Assembly (NCBI GenBank): GCA_963557065.1
Contig: CAUWCT010000052.1
Location: 1-38,899 of the forward strand
Length of the DNA: 38,899 nt
From: UMGS1370 sp963557065
GTDB taxonomy: Bacteria; Bacillota; Clostridia; Lachnospirales; Lachnospiraceae
Direction: 5' to 3'
This document shows, piece by piece, positions 1 through 8,043 of this stretch. Positions within the stretch are counted from its first letter, which is position 1; the number at the start of each line of letters is the position of its first letter. The notes below the pieces were generated by a model. It did no database searches and was not told the origin of the DNA. It saw only the letters and a program-made list of their open reading frames with translations. The position numbers and the translations under genes were made by a program.

Positions 1-74
1 GACACATCAAAATCTTTTTCAAAAGGTTCTTGACATATCACCAGAATGCTTTTTCTTTCTTACTTTCCAGCTAT

Positions 75-797
75 TCAGGACAGCACTGCTTCTCTCAGCA
101 CTTCCCCGATTTTTCCGGTAATCACCAAATCTGCCTTCTGATCCATGGGCGTAATGCTTTTATTAATCAGAACCAGCTTCTTCCCCTGGTAGTAATCCAC
201 CAGACCGGCTGCAGGATAAACCGTAAGTGAGGTTCCTCCTATAATCAACAGGTCTGCCTGGCTGATGTACTCTGTGGCCTTGCGGATCGTATCCATATCC
301 AGCCCTTCCTCATACAGCACCACATCCGGCTTGATCCTGCCCCCGCAGGTACACTTGGGCACCCCGGAGGATTTGAGAATCTTTTCCAGAGAATAAAACT
401 CGCCGCAGCGCTCACAGTAATTGCGGTGTACAGACCCATGAAGTTCCAGGACTTCTTTGCTGCCGGCCGCCTGGTGAAGCCCGTCAATATTCTGGGTAAT
501 GACCGCTTTTAACGTTCCTTCCTCCTCCAGCTTTGCCAGAGCCAGGTGGGCGTCATTGGGCTTTGCATCCGGAAAAAGCATTTTATTTTTGTAAAATCGA
601 TAAAATTCCTCTGGGTTTTTCTTATAAAAGCTATGACTGATAATGGTTTCCGGAGGATATTTATACTGCTGATTATACAGGCCGTCCTGACTGCGAAAGT
701 CCGGTATCCCGCTTTCCGTAGAGACTCCGGCCCCGCCAAAAAACACAATATTTTCACTGTCTGTTATCCACTGCTTTAGCTGTAATACATCATCCAT
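75..797 (-). CDS. cobB: NAD-dependent protein deacylase, Sir2 family
   Basis: Sirtuin of 240 residues that removes acyl groups from lysines using NAD+; cytoplasmic. Visible motifs are the NAD-binding GAGVSTESGIPDFRS near residues 22-36, TQNIDGLH near 101-108, catalytic His120 in ELHGS, and a CxxC...CxC zinc site (Cys128, Cys131, Cys149, Cys151). Length is normal for the family. A GTG two codons upstream (803) lies only 2 nt from the GGGAGA ribosome binding site, so the ATG at 797, 8 nt away, is preferred. It lies downstream of the CofE-like gene on the same strand but a terminator hairpin separates them, so it is probably transcribed separately. Acyl specificity cannot be read from the sequence. 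Confidence 0.93.
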   Translation of the reverse strand: MDDVLQLKQWITDSENIVFFGGAGVSTESGIPDFRSQDGLYNQQYKYPPETIISHSFYKKNPEEFYRFYKNKMLFPDAKPNDAHLALAKLEEEGTLKAVITQNIDGLHQAAGSKEVLELHGSVHRNYCERCGEFYSLEKILKSSGVPKCTCGGRIKPDVVLYEEGLDMDTIRKATEYISQADLLIIGGTSLTVYPAAGLVDYYQGKKLVLINKSITPMDQKADLVITGKIGEVLREAVLS

Positions 798-860
798 ATC
801 CACACTCTCCCAATTTCACCTTTCTTACATTGTAACGGTTCCGGGGTTCCAATACAAGAG

Positions 861-914
861 AAAAAAACAGGACTTTGGCGCTGCTGACAGTCTGCTGCCT
901 GCACCAAAATCCTG
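861..914 (-). terminator. Rho-independent terminator of the CofE-like gene
   Basis: Read on the minus strand, CAGGATTTTGG pairs with CCAAAGTCCTG (11 bp with one G-U) around a long loop and is followed by seven T residues (861-867). It sits just after the stop codon of the gene at 953-2152. Confidence 0.75.
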
Positions 915-952
915 CTTCTCACTCATGTCTTTGTGACCTCAAACATTAGGTT

Positions 953-2152
953 CTATTTAGTATAATTGTCAAAATATCCCTGAACGTAGATAATGGGAGT
1001 TCCCTTATCACCGCTGCCGGAAGTCAGATCTGCTAAGGAGCCGATTAAGTCGGTAAGCTGTCTTGGCGTAGTTCCCTGAGTCACCATGGTGCCCTTTAAA
1101 CTGGATGCCTTGTCGTCCTTATCCTTAATATAATCCTTGATCGCCTCTTTTAACTCGTCTCCGGACAACTCTGCGAAATTGTTGTCTGCCAGATATTTTA
1201 GCTTTACTTCGTTTGGAGTTCCCTCCAGACCGGAAGTATATGCCGGAGAGACAACCGGATCGGCTAATTCCCAAATCTTTCCTACCGGATCTTTAAATGC
1301 GCCGTCTCCATAAATCATAACCTCAACCTGCTTGCCGGTCTTTTCTACGATCATGGAATGGATCTTGTCCACCATCTCCTGACAATGGATGGGGAACAGT
1401 TTTACACTGTCCTCGGTTGCCTTGTTGGAACCTAATAAACCATAGCGATCATTGTATCCGCTGCCATTAATGCTGGCATTCATAATATCATCTAAACCAT
1501 AAACCTTTTTCGCGCCATTTGCTTTTAAGATTCTCTTTGTACGCTGACGTGTATGAATATCGCAGGTCAAAACAGAATCTGTGTAATCCAAAATAGCCTT
1601 TGGATTATTGGCAAATACAATCTCTACCTCTGCGCCTGCATCCTGAATTAACTGTTTGTAATATTCCACATAATCTACACCGGTAAAGTAATGTTTCTGA
1701 TAGCCAAACAGTTCTCTGTACTTTTCTTCCGTCAGAACATCACTCCAGGGATTTACTCCCTTTTCATCCAGAAGGTCCAGATCAATCAGATGGTTTCCTA
1801 CTTCATCAGAAGGATAACTAAGCATCAAAACCACCTTTTTGCAGCCCATTGCAATGCCCTTTAAGCAGATCGCAAAACGGTTCCGGCTTAAAATCGGGAA
1901 TAAAATGCCAACGGTATCATCGCCGAACTTGCTCTTCACATCCTCTGCAATCTGAGCTGTGGTAGCATAGTTTCCCTGTGCTCGTGCAACGACTGCCTCT
2001 GTAACGGCAATGACATCCTTATCCCGGATCTCAAAATGCTCGCCCTCAGCGGCTGCCAAAACAGAATCTACTACAATCTTTGCCAAATCATCGCCCTGAC
2101 GGATAATCGGGGCTCTCACACCGCGTGATACGGTACCAACCATACGGTCCAT
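953..2152 (-). CDS. CofE/FbiB-like F420-0:glutamate ligase family protein
   Basis: A 399-residue cytoplasmic protein that I recognise as the coenzyme F420-0:L-glutamate ligase family, which adds glutamates to F420 in methanogens and actinobacteria. The N-terminus carries the family-like TVSRGVRAPIIRQGDDL start and a DKDVIAVTEAVVARAQG segment. The ATG at 2152 follows GGGAGA by 5-6 nt. It appears monocistronic, with its own promoter and terminator. No other F420 biosynthesis gene (CofC, CofD, CofG, CofH) is in the window, and this bacterial group is not known to make F420. The real substrate may therefore be another acceptor for amide-linked glutamate or a similar amino acid; that is inference. 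Family assignment is by recognition of the overall sequence. Confidence 0.75.
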   Translation of the reverse strand: MDRMVGTVSRGVRAPIIRQGDDLAKIVVDSVLAAAEGEHFEIRDKDVIAVTEAVVARAQGNYATTAQIAEDVKSKFGDDTVGILFPILSRNRFAICLKGIAMGCKKVVLMLSYPSDEVGNHLIDLDLLDEKGVNPWSDVLTEEKYRELFGYQKHYFTGVDYVEYYKQLIQDAGAEVEIVFANNPKAILDYTDSVLTCDIHTRQRTKRILKANGAKKVYGLDDIMNASINGSGYNDRYGLLGSNKATEDSVKLFPIHCQEMVDKIHSMIVEKTGKQVEVMIYGDGAFKDPVGKIWELADPVVSPAYTSGLEGTPNEVKLKYLADNNFAELSGDELKEAIKDYIKDKDDKASSLKGTMVTQGTTPRQLTDLIGSLADLTSGSGDKGTPIIYVQGYFDNYTK

Positions 2153-2232
2153 AACATTCTCCCATCTTTTCTATCTTTGATTAATAATTTTTCATTGCTG
2201 CTGTCTGCCATTTCCCGGCAGAAACCTATATT

Positions 2233-2261
2233 ATTATGCCATAATATGAGAAAGAAAGCAA
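2233..2261 (-). promoter_or_regulatory. Sigma-A-type promoter of the CofE-like gene
   Basis: On the minus strand TTGCTT (2256-2261), a 17-bp spacer, then CATAAT (2233-2238). It lies about 80 bp upstream of the ATG at 2152. Confidence 0.55.
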
Positions 2262-2321
2262 GCGGTTGAATTGTAAAACTTGTATGCGGACAGCAGGATT
2301 CATACGGCGCCGGACAGCAAA

Positions 2322-3422
2322 TCAAACCTCTTCATCCAGAAAAATTCCTTGAAATATATTGATTTGTTTCTGCCAAAGCAGACCTGGACAATCCTTCAAA
2401 AAAATTTTTTCCGGTTCTTCGTACCCCATCAGCCACTGCATTAATTGTCCTGCCGAACATCTCAAATCCGGATCTTTCTCTGGTTTTCGCTGCAATTTTT
2501 CACATTTCGCCCCATTCTGTGTCAGATTCCAGCGCCACAGGCCATTATTATGAGAAATCAAAGAATCCTCTATTTCTAAAAAAATTTCTGCATCTTCTTT
2601 TGTCCCTGGCTTTAAAGCGAACAGCTGAAGAAATTCTTTCATATTGACAATTCTTCCCATGATTGTCGGTTTGGAAACAGCGGTTTTTTCCGTCCAGTCA
2701 TCCGGCACATATAAAAGCCGCTGTTCTTTTTCTTCCCATCCCCAATCTGCCCGAATTCCTTTTAGCCGGCTGCCTTCATAAAAAAGTTCTATACATCCGT
2801 CTTCACTGGCAAGTTCCATCAGCAGATTTTTCATGTATAACCAGTCCCGCACTGCATAAACCTGAAACCTCTCCGAAAGCCAGACTTCCATAAAATCAGC
2901 CAGTTCTTTTATGCGTTCCCTGTCTCCCGTCAGCGCTTCTGCCATATACGTTTCTAACCGCAGGTTTCCCTCCTGCCGTTTTGCCTTAAATTCGTCCAAA
3001 ATCTTGCTTTTGAGCTGATTTTGAGGTTTATCAAAAATAAAGCGAAAGCCAAACGGCTCGTAAATCGCCTTATCTGCGGGCATTAAAAACGTAAATGGTT
3101 CTCCTTTTTTCCAGCCATCCTGAAGCATTTTAGACAACAGGTCCCTCATATGCCCCTGATGTCTCCTCTCTTCATCTGTCGCCACACCCACAATATAGTT
3201 GAGCCGGGTACAGCAAGTTCCCAGCCGGATTTTATAAGGATTTAAATGGAGCATGGAAATAATCGTCCCATCCTCTTCCTTTACCAAAATCTGGTTATCT
3301 TTTATTTTTTCTGTAAAATAATATTGATCAAATTCCTCTGAATCTTCAAAAAAGGCCTGACTCCAAAGAGTCCTGGCCTTTTCCTTTTCTTCAGGTTCTA
3401 AATATCGGATTATTTGTTCCAT
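2322..3422 (-). CDS. GNAT N-acetyltransferase, Eis-like with C-terminal SCP2-type region
   Basis: A 366-residue protein with an N-terminal GNAT acetyl-CoA fold: the segment VGVATDEERRHQGHMRDLL near residues 78-97 matches the core Arg/Gln-x-x-Gly-x acetyl-CoA binding motif. The long C-terminal half, ending in a sterol-carrier-like region, is the arrangement of the Eis family of multi-lysine or small-molecule acetyltransferases. The ATG at 3422 overlaps the end of the preceding DUF2156 gene by 13 nt and follows a GGAG site, so the two are translationally coupled. It is the last gene of the NahK operon. The substrate is not evident. Confidence 0.82.
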   Translation of the reverse strand: MEQIIRYLEPEEKEKARTLWSQAFFEDSEEFDQYYFTEKIKDNQILVKEEDGTIISMLHLNPYKIRLGTCCTRLNYIVGVATDEERRHQGHMRDLLSKMLQDGWKKGEPFTFLMPADKAIYEPFGFRFIFDKPQNQLKSKILDEFKAKRQEGNLRLETYMAEALTGDRERIKELADFMEVWLSERFQVYAVRDWLYMKNLLMELASEDGCIELFYEGSRLKGIRADWGWEEKEQRLLYVPDDWTEKTAVSKPTIMGRIVNMKEFLQLFALKPGTKEDAEIFLEIEDSLISHNNGLWRWNLTQNGAKCEKLQRKPEKDPDLRCSAGQLMQWLMGYEEPEKIFLKDCPGLLWQKQINIFQGIFLDEEV

Positions 3423-4330
3423 TTTTGCTCCACCATAAATTTTCTTGCAAAGCCAATGGGATTGTAACTCATCTTTGACTTGCGCAGTCCCTCCAGTCCC
3501 ACATCATCTTCCCGGTTCACTAAAACCGCATCCGGAAACTCATGCACCAAAAATTGCTGGTTGATAAACTGGTATAGTCCGTTAAATTCTGAATTGGCCT
3601 TCTCAATATGAATAACCGCCATCTTTTCTCTTTCATTATAACTTCCAACAGAAAACGCCTGAAGTTTGCCATCAATATATACTCCCGCCATCTTTGCAGG
3701 AATATAGGAACAATTTTTTAAAATCTCATGGATTCCTACGATTTCCTCGTCCAACTCCTCCATGTCCTGGCCCTTCTCTTCCTTGCCGGCTCTCCATCTG
3801 TCCAGAAATTCCCATACGTCCTGCCTGTCTGAACAGCACAGACGGCGAAACTCATACCGGCCCTCATACGTGCGCATAAAGGAATTGACATGATTTTTCT
3901 TTTTGTGGAGCTTTCTGCCTGCCAGAGTGCGCATTGCTTCCCCATCATACAGATAGTCTTTTAGATCCTCTGCCTCTTCTATGGAAAATTGTTCGGGATC
4001 CAGATTTAAGTAGCGCAAGGAATCTTCATCTGCCAGATAGATCCGAAGGGGCTGTCCCAGTTCCTGATTGAAATGCTCCTGCATTACCCCCAGCAGTTCT
4101 GCCATATCTTCCTGGCGGCATGTGGGAATAGAGGTGTACACCTTGCCATCCATCTCCATTTTCCACAAAAGTCCTTTTTCCTCATAAACTGTATATTGGA
4201 TATGGTAATACTCTCTCCACAAAAAACTGTCTAAAAATACACTTTCACAGGTCTTATCCGGCCGCAGTCCAAAGAATGGCATTATAATTTTTATGTCATC
4301 TGCTGTTACCGGTTTAAAAGTCAAACTCAT
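3410..4330 (-). CDS. DUF2156 (phosphatidylglycerol lysyltransferase C-terminal-like) protein
   Basis: About 306 residues from the ATG at 4330. It resembles the soluble DUF2156 domain, a tandem GNAT-like fold related to the catalytic half of MprF and to FemX-type aminoacyl transferases. No membrane segments are visible, so it is not a full MprF. An upstream in-frame ATG at 4390 would overlap the kinase gene by 40 nt and lacks a good ribosome binding site. The ATG at 4330 follows AGGATGG by 7 nt and gives the expected MSLTFKPVTADD start. Lys/Arg-rich stretches near RKLHKKKNHVNSF may bind tRNA or a nucleic acid (inference). It is coupled to the Eis-like gene. Substrate unknown. Confidence 0.82.
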   Translation of the reverse strand: MSLTFKPVTADDIKIIMPFFGLRPDKTCESVFLDSFLWREYYHIQYTVYEEKGLLWKMEMDGKVYTSIPTCRQEDMAELLGVMQEHFNQELGQPLRIYLADEDSLRYLNLDPEQFSIEEAEDLKDYLYDGEAMRTLAGRKLHKKKNHVNSFMRTYEGRYEFRRLCCSDRQDVWEFLDRWRAGKEEKGQDMEELDEEIVGIHEILKNCSYIPAKMAGVYIDGKLQAFSVGSYNEREKMAVIHIEKANSEFNGLYQFINQQFLVHEFPDAVLVNREDDVGLEGLRKSKMSYNPIGFARKFMVEQKWNK

Positions 4331-4350
4331 GTCTAATCCATCCTGAACCA

Positions 4351-5460
4351 TTACTGATATTTTTCTACAATCGCTTTCATTTCTGACCATTTTTTCTCCA
4401 TGTCTGCAACTAATGCAAACTGGGTATGCGTACGGTCTAAGTTATGGTTTTCCCTGGCTGTTCTAAAATATACATCTCCCTGAAGATAATCTGTCAGGAA
4501 ACGCATACCACATTCCAGAGTCATCAGTTTTGCTCCCATTGGAAGCATGTCCATCTCTTCTCTGGTAAGACTGCCTTCACATCCCTCTAAGAATCCTTTG
4601 GTGTAAATATCAAATAACGGCAGAGACAGGGATACCTTACTTACATCCGGCTCATCCTCTTCTGCGGTGTTGGCGCCGAAACGAATGGAATCGCCGTAAT
4701 CAAAAATAGAAAGCCCCGGCATAATGGTATCTAAATCAATGATGCAGATTGCCTGTCCGGTTGTATCATCAATCATAATGTTATTCAGCTTTGTATCATT
4801 GTGGGTAACACGAAGAGGAAGGCGGCCTTCCTTCTGCATATCCATTGCCATTCCCAGTTCATTCTGGCGATCCATTACAAATTGAATCTCCTCTTTAACA
4901 CTGGCTGCTCTGCCACAGACATCTTCTTCTATTGCCTTTTTAAAGGTCTCAAAGCGGGATGGCGTATTGTGGAAATCAGGAATTGTCTCAGACAGTTCTG
5001 CTGCCGGATACTGTGCCAGCAGTCTCTGAAAATGGCCGAATGCCTTACCGCTCTGGTAAAAATCTTCCGGTTTTTCCACCAGATTGTAGCAGGTAGCGTT
5101 TTCAATAAAGATATAAACTCTCCAGAAACCGCCTTCACTGTCCTGATAATACTTCTTTCCGTCTTTTGCCGGAACCAGATTTAAGGTTTCTCTCTCCGGA
5201 TCTCCTCCATTTGCTATAATCTCTTTGCGAAGAAACTCTGTAACGCCTTCAATGTTCTTCATCAAAGAAACCGGATCTTTGAAAATATCTGTATTAACTC
5301 TCTGAAGAATATAGCGTACCTCTTTGCCGTCCTGCTCCCAAATCATTGCAAACGTAGAATTAATATGTCCGCTTCCATAAGGCGCGCTGCTCTTAAATGT
5401 TCCCTCAATCTGAAATGCCTGTGCAGCTTCTAACATCTTCTCAACATTGTACTCTGCCAT
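4351..5460 (-). CDS. nahK: N-acetylhexosamine 1-kinase (NahK/LnpB-like, APH fold)
   Basis: A 369-residue aminoglycoside-phosphotransferase-fold kinase. It can be matched along most of its length with the remembered bifidobacterial NahK sequence: PYGSGHINSTF near residue 27, catalytic HNDTKLNN at 220-227 (Asp222), IDLDTIMPG at 241-249, and GDSIRFGA followed later by TLECGMRFLTDYLQGD. NahK phosphorylates GlcNAc or GalNAc at the anomeric carbon during mucin and milk-glycan salvage. GGGAGG precedes the ATG, and only 3 nt separate it from the upstream nucleotidyltransferase. The pair suggests direct conversion of free HexNAc to a nucleotide sugar. Which sugar is used cannot be told from sequence. 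Confidence 0.85.
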   Translation of the reverse strand: MAEYNVEKMLEAAQAFQIEGTFKSSAPYGSGHINSTFAMIWEQDGKEVRYILQRVNTDIFKDPVSLMKNIEGVTEFLRKEIIANGGDPERETLNLVPAKDGKKYYQDSEGGFWRVYIFIENATCYNLVEKPEDFYQSGKAFGHFQRLLAQYPAAELSETIPDFHNTPSRFETFKKAIEEDVCGRAASVKEEIQFVMDRQNELGMAMDMQKEGRLPLRVTHNDTKLNNIMIDDTTGQAICIIDLDTIMPGLSIFDYGDSIRFGANTAEEDEPDVSKVSLSLPLFDIYTKGFLEGCEGSLTREEMDMLPMGAKLMTLECGMRFLTDYLQGDVYFRTARENHNLDRTHTQFALVADMEKKWSEMKAIVEKYQ

Positions 5461-5463
5461 TAT

Positions 5464-6390
5464 TTAATCCTCCCACAACTTCTCTGAATATTTTCCTTCA
5501 TCCTTCAGGCCCTGGATTGCCTTTACAACCATTTCCTTATCTTCTTTGTAAGTAACACCATACCACTTATCTACACTCTTTAATACGGTAACTTCTGCTT
5601 TCCCCTCTTTTAACAGTTCATCTACTACAAATGGGATAAAGTATTCGCATTTTAACGGATTTACCGGGAGATTTTTCTCTAAAAACCTGGCAAATCTCTG
5701 GTCCAGTTCCTCTAAATAGCTGGCAGTAAAGCCCCACAGATTCATGGAAACCAATGTCTCTTCCGGAAGTTCGGTCCAGGTCTGTCCATCATCTTCCGTA
5801 AACGCTGCACCTTCCCCCTTCTTTTCAATACGGGTTCTCTCTACAATGTCAGTCAGTTTGCTGTTTTCATCTACGCTGCATACGCCGCGGGCAACGTGTC
5901 CGTTTTCTGTCAGAGTATTGTACAGTTTATATCCTACCATGGCATACTGGTATTTGTCATCGTCTTCCTGTCTGGAAAGCTGGTCATAAATTGCTTTAAA
6001 TGCGCTTTTTCCATAATAATCATCTGCGTTGATTACCGCAAATGGTCCGTCGATTAAATCTTTGCAGCACAACAGTGCATGGCCGGTTCCCCATGGCTTT
6101 ACGCGGTCTTTTGGTACTTCAAATCCTGCCGGAATCTTGTCCAGTTCCTGATATACATATTCTACCTGAACATGCTTTTCCATCCTCTGGCCTACAGTCT
6201 CTTTAAAATCTTTTTCAATGGCCTTTTTAATAATGAAAATAACTTTTTCAAATCCCGCCTCAACTGCATCATGGATAGAAAAATCCATAATAATGTTGCC
6301 GTACTGATCAATCGGATCAATCTGCTTTAACCCACCGTAACGGCTTCCCATTCCTGCTGCCATAACTACTAATACCGGTTTCTTTCCCAT
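5464..6390 (-). CDS. Sugar-1-phosphate nucleotidyltransferase
   Basis: A 308-residue NTP-transferase fold enzyme with the signature AAGMGSRYGGLKQ at residues 11-23 (nucleotide phosphate binding) and the metal-binding INADDYYG in the middle. It should couple NTP and a sugar 1-phosphate to give an NDP-sugar and pyrophosphate. The ATG at 6390 follows AAGGAG by 9 nt. It is first in an operon with the NahK-like kinase 3 nt downstream, which points to HexNAc-1-phosphate and formation of UDP-GlcNAc or UDP-GalNAc. That is inference; a hexose-1-phosphate remains possible. In bifidobacteria the neighbour of NahK is a GalT-type transferase, not this class. Confidence 0.85.
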   Translation of the reverse strand: MGKKPVLVVMAAGMGSRYGGLKQIDPIDQYGNIIMDFSIHDAVEAGFEKVIFIIKKAIEKDFKETVGQRMEKHVQVEYVYQELDKIPAGFEVPKDRVKPWGTGHALLCCKDLIDGPFAVINADDYYGKSAFKAIYDQLSRQEDDDKYQYAMVGYKLYNTLTENGHVARGVCSVDENSKLTDIVERTRIEKKGEGAAFTEDDGQTWTELPEETLVSMNLWGFTASYLEELDQRFARFLEKNLPVNPLKCEYFIPFVVDELLKEGKAEVTVLKSVDKWYGVTYKEDKEMVVKAIQGLKDEGKYSEKLWED

Positions 6391-6485
6391 AAGTAACTTC
6401 TCCTTTCAAACCTTTTGCGACTTGTTTTCTAATTACCCTCAGTATAGCCTAATCTAACAGGTATTTCTTTGCACAATTCATTCAG

Positions 6486-6518
6486 ATATTTGTACAATCC
6501 GTCCAAATATGATATAAT
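6486..6518 (+). promoter_or_regulatory. Promoter and overlapping palindrome of the AraC gene
   Basis: TTGTAC (6490-6495), 17 bp, TATAAT (6513-6518). An inverted repeat, ATATTTG (6486-6492) and CAAATAT (6504-6510), covers the -35 box and the spacer, a likely operator. The facing NahK promoter has a TATACT -10 but no good -35, as expected for an activated promoter. Confidence 0.6.
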
Positions 6519-6618
6519 ACCAAGGTCAGAAGATCTGCCATTCAATATGAGTAAAAAGCCTTTTACTCCAGCATCTTGATATAGTCTTCGTATGATACAT
6601 GAACTTAAGGAGTTTCTT

Positions 6619-7587
6619 ATGGACTACCAGCATACCAGTTTAAAAAGCAGTATTGTAATCCGAAGTATTGTTTCGATCCACTATTTTGAATATATGAGCG
6701 ACTTCATCTTTCCCGGAGAGCAGCATGATTTCTGGGAACTGGTCTGTGTTGACAAAGGAGAGATTCAGGCAGCGGCAGGAAACCGAACTGTAACCTTAAA
6801 AAGAGGAAATATTTTATTCCATCAGCCAGGAGAGTTTCATAATGTTGTCGCCAATGGCCGGATTTCTCCCAGTCTGGTCGTAATTTCCTTTGACTGCCAT
6901 TCCAGGGCCATGAACCAATTTGCCCATCAGGTTTTAAGTGTTCGGGAAACTGAAACCTCTCTGCTGTCTCAGATCATCATCGAAGCACGAAACGCTTTTC
7001 AGGGCAGACTTAACAATCCCTATCAGGAGGGACTAATCCGGCGCCCATCTTCTCCTTTTGGGACAGAACAGTTAATTAAAATTTATTTAGAGCAGCTTTT
7101 AATTCACTTATACCGCCGCTACTGGCCTGCAGGCTGTGAAGAAACCGGTTCCAACCTCCAGCTTTCCAATTCCATTTTAATGCCGGATACTCCAGCTGTT
7201 TCTTTAAATAGTCTGGATGCCAAAAAAGAAACCTGTATCCGCATCAAACGATATATGGAGGAACATCTCCATGAACCCCTCACAATCCAGGATATATGTC
7301 GGGACAATTTAATCGGAAGTTCCCAGCTTTCCCGCATATTTCGGGAGTTTTACCAGTGTGGCGTTATTGACTGCTTTATTCGTATGAAAATCGAAGCCGC
7401 TAAACAAATGATCCGCAATGATCAGATGAATTTTTCCCAAATTGCTGACAGATTGGGCTACAACTCTGTCCATTATTTTTCCAGACAATTTAAAAAACAA
7501 ACCGGCATGACACCGACAGAATATTCTGAGTCTATCCGATGTCTGGCTGAAAAAAATGCTGCCGGATGGACTTACAGGGAGCCCTGA
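6619..7587 (+). CDS. AraC family transcriptional regulator with cupin sensor domain
   Basis: About 322 residues. The N-terminal half is a cupin-like ligand domain (HDFWELVCVDKGEIQ, then RGNILFHQPGEFH); the C-terminal 100 residues hold two helix-turn-helix motifs (LTIQDICRDNLIGSSQLSRIF and SQIADRLGYNSVHYFSRQFKK). The ATG at 6619 lies 7 nt after AAGGAG; an ATG nine codons upstream has no such site. It is divergent from the nucleotidyltransferase-NahK operon and is the obvious candidate regulator, probably activating it in response to an amino sugar (inference). The gene ends 12 bp before the convergent gene. Confidence 0.9.
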   Translation: MDYQHTSLKSSIVIRSIVSIHYFEYMSDFIFPGEQHDFWELVCVDKGEIQAAAGNRTVTLKRGNILFHQPGEFHNVVANGRISPSLVVISFDCHSRAMNQFAHQVLSVRETETSLLSQIIIEARNAFQGRLNNPYQEGLIRRPSSPFGTEQLIKIYLEQLLIHLYRRYWPAGCEETGSNLQLSNSILMPDTPAVSLNSLDAKKETCIRIKRYMEEHLHEPLTIQDICRDNLIGSSQLSRIFREFYQCGVIDCFIRMKIEAAKQMIRNDQMNFSQIADRLGYNSVHYFSRQFKKQTGMTPTEYSESIRCLAEKNAAGWTYREP

Positions 7588-7599
7588 TCCCAACGGTTC

Positions 7600-8013
7600 T
7601 CAACTCTTGCGGATAAAATCCGTCTGGCACTTAGGGCAATGGATGCTGACTTTTCCCTTTCCTCTGGGAATCCGAATCTTTTGCCCGCAGGTTGGACATT
7701 TGTATATATGATAGGCTCTGGCCTGTTGTATGTAAAACTTCCACTTCATCAGCGTATCCTGCACTTTGAGCTGAAATCTCATATACACCTGATTTTCTTC
7801 TTCTCTGGCCTTAAAATTTTTTGAAAACATACGAAAATGATAGTAAACGAATCCTATCAACTCCAGCCAGTACATTGTCTTAGAGCGGACAAATAAATTT
7901 ACAATAATCAACACTAAAATGGCCGCTGCCAGAAATCGATTCAGGTTATCTAAGCCATATGCTCCATATCGACCTGCCATAAATCTCTGAAATTTTTCTT
8001 TTAAGTCTTCCAT
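7600..8013 (-). CDS. Small membrane protein with C-terminal zinc ribbon
   Basis: A 137-residue protein. Two adjacent hydrophobic segments (about 28-42 and 46-60) form a membrane hairpin, followed by a basic amphipathic stretch and a C-terminal CxxC...CxxC zinc ribbon (CPTCGQ and CPKCQ, near 105-130). It is last in the amidase/phosphoesterase gene set, 30 nt after the amidase gene. I do not recognise a characterised family. The layout suggests a membrane-anchored protein with a cytoplasmic zinc finger. Function unknown. Confidence 0.75.
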   Translation of the reverse strand: MEDLKEKFQRFMAGRYGAYGLDNLNRFLAAAILVLIIVNLFVRSKTMYWLELIGFVYYHFRMFSKNFKAREEENQVYMRFQLKVQDTLMKWKFYIQQARAYHIYKCPTCGQKIRIPRGKGKVSIHCPKCQTDFIRKS

Positions 8014-8043
8014 AACCAGACCTCGTTTCTTATGGTATTAGTA

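Noticed and set aside
4331..4390. Twenty-residue N-terminal extension of the DUF2156 protein
   Set aside because: It overlaps the NahK gene and has no ribosome binding site, unlike the ATG at 4330.
4801..5184. Plus-strand 127-residue frame inside the NahK gene
   Set aside because: Antisense shadow of a clearly recognised gene, with no ribosome binding site or family match.
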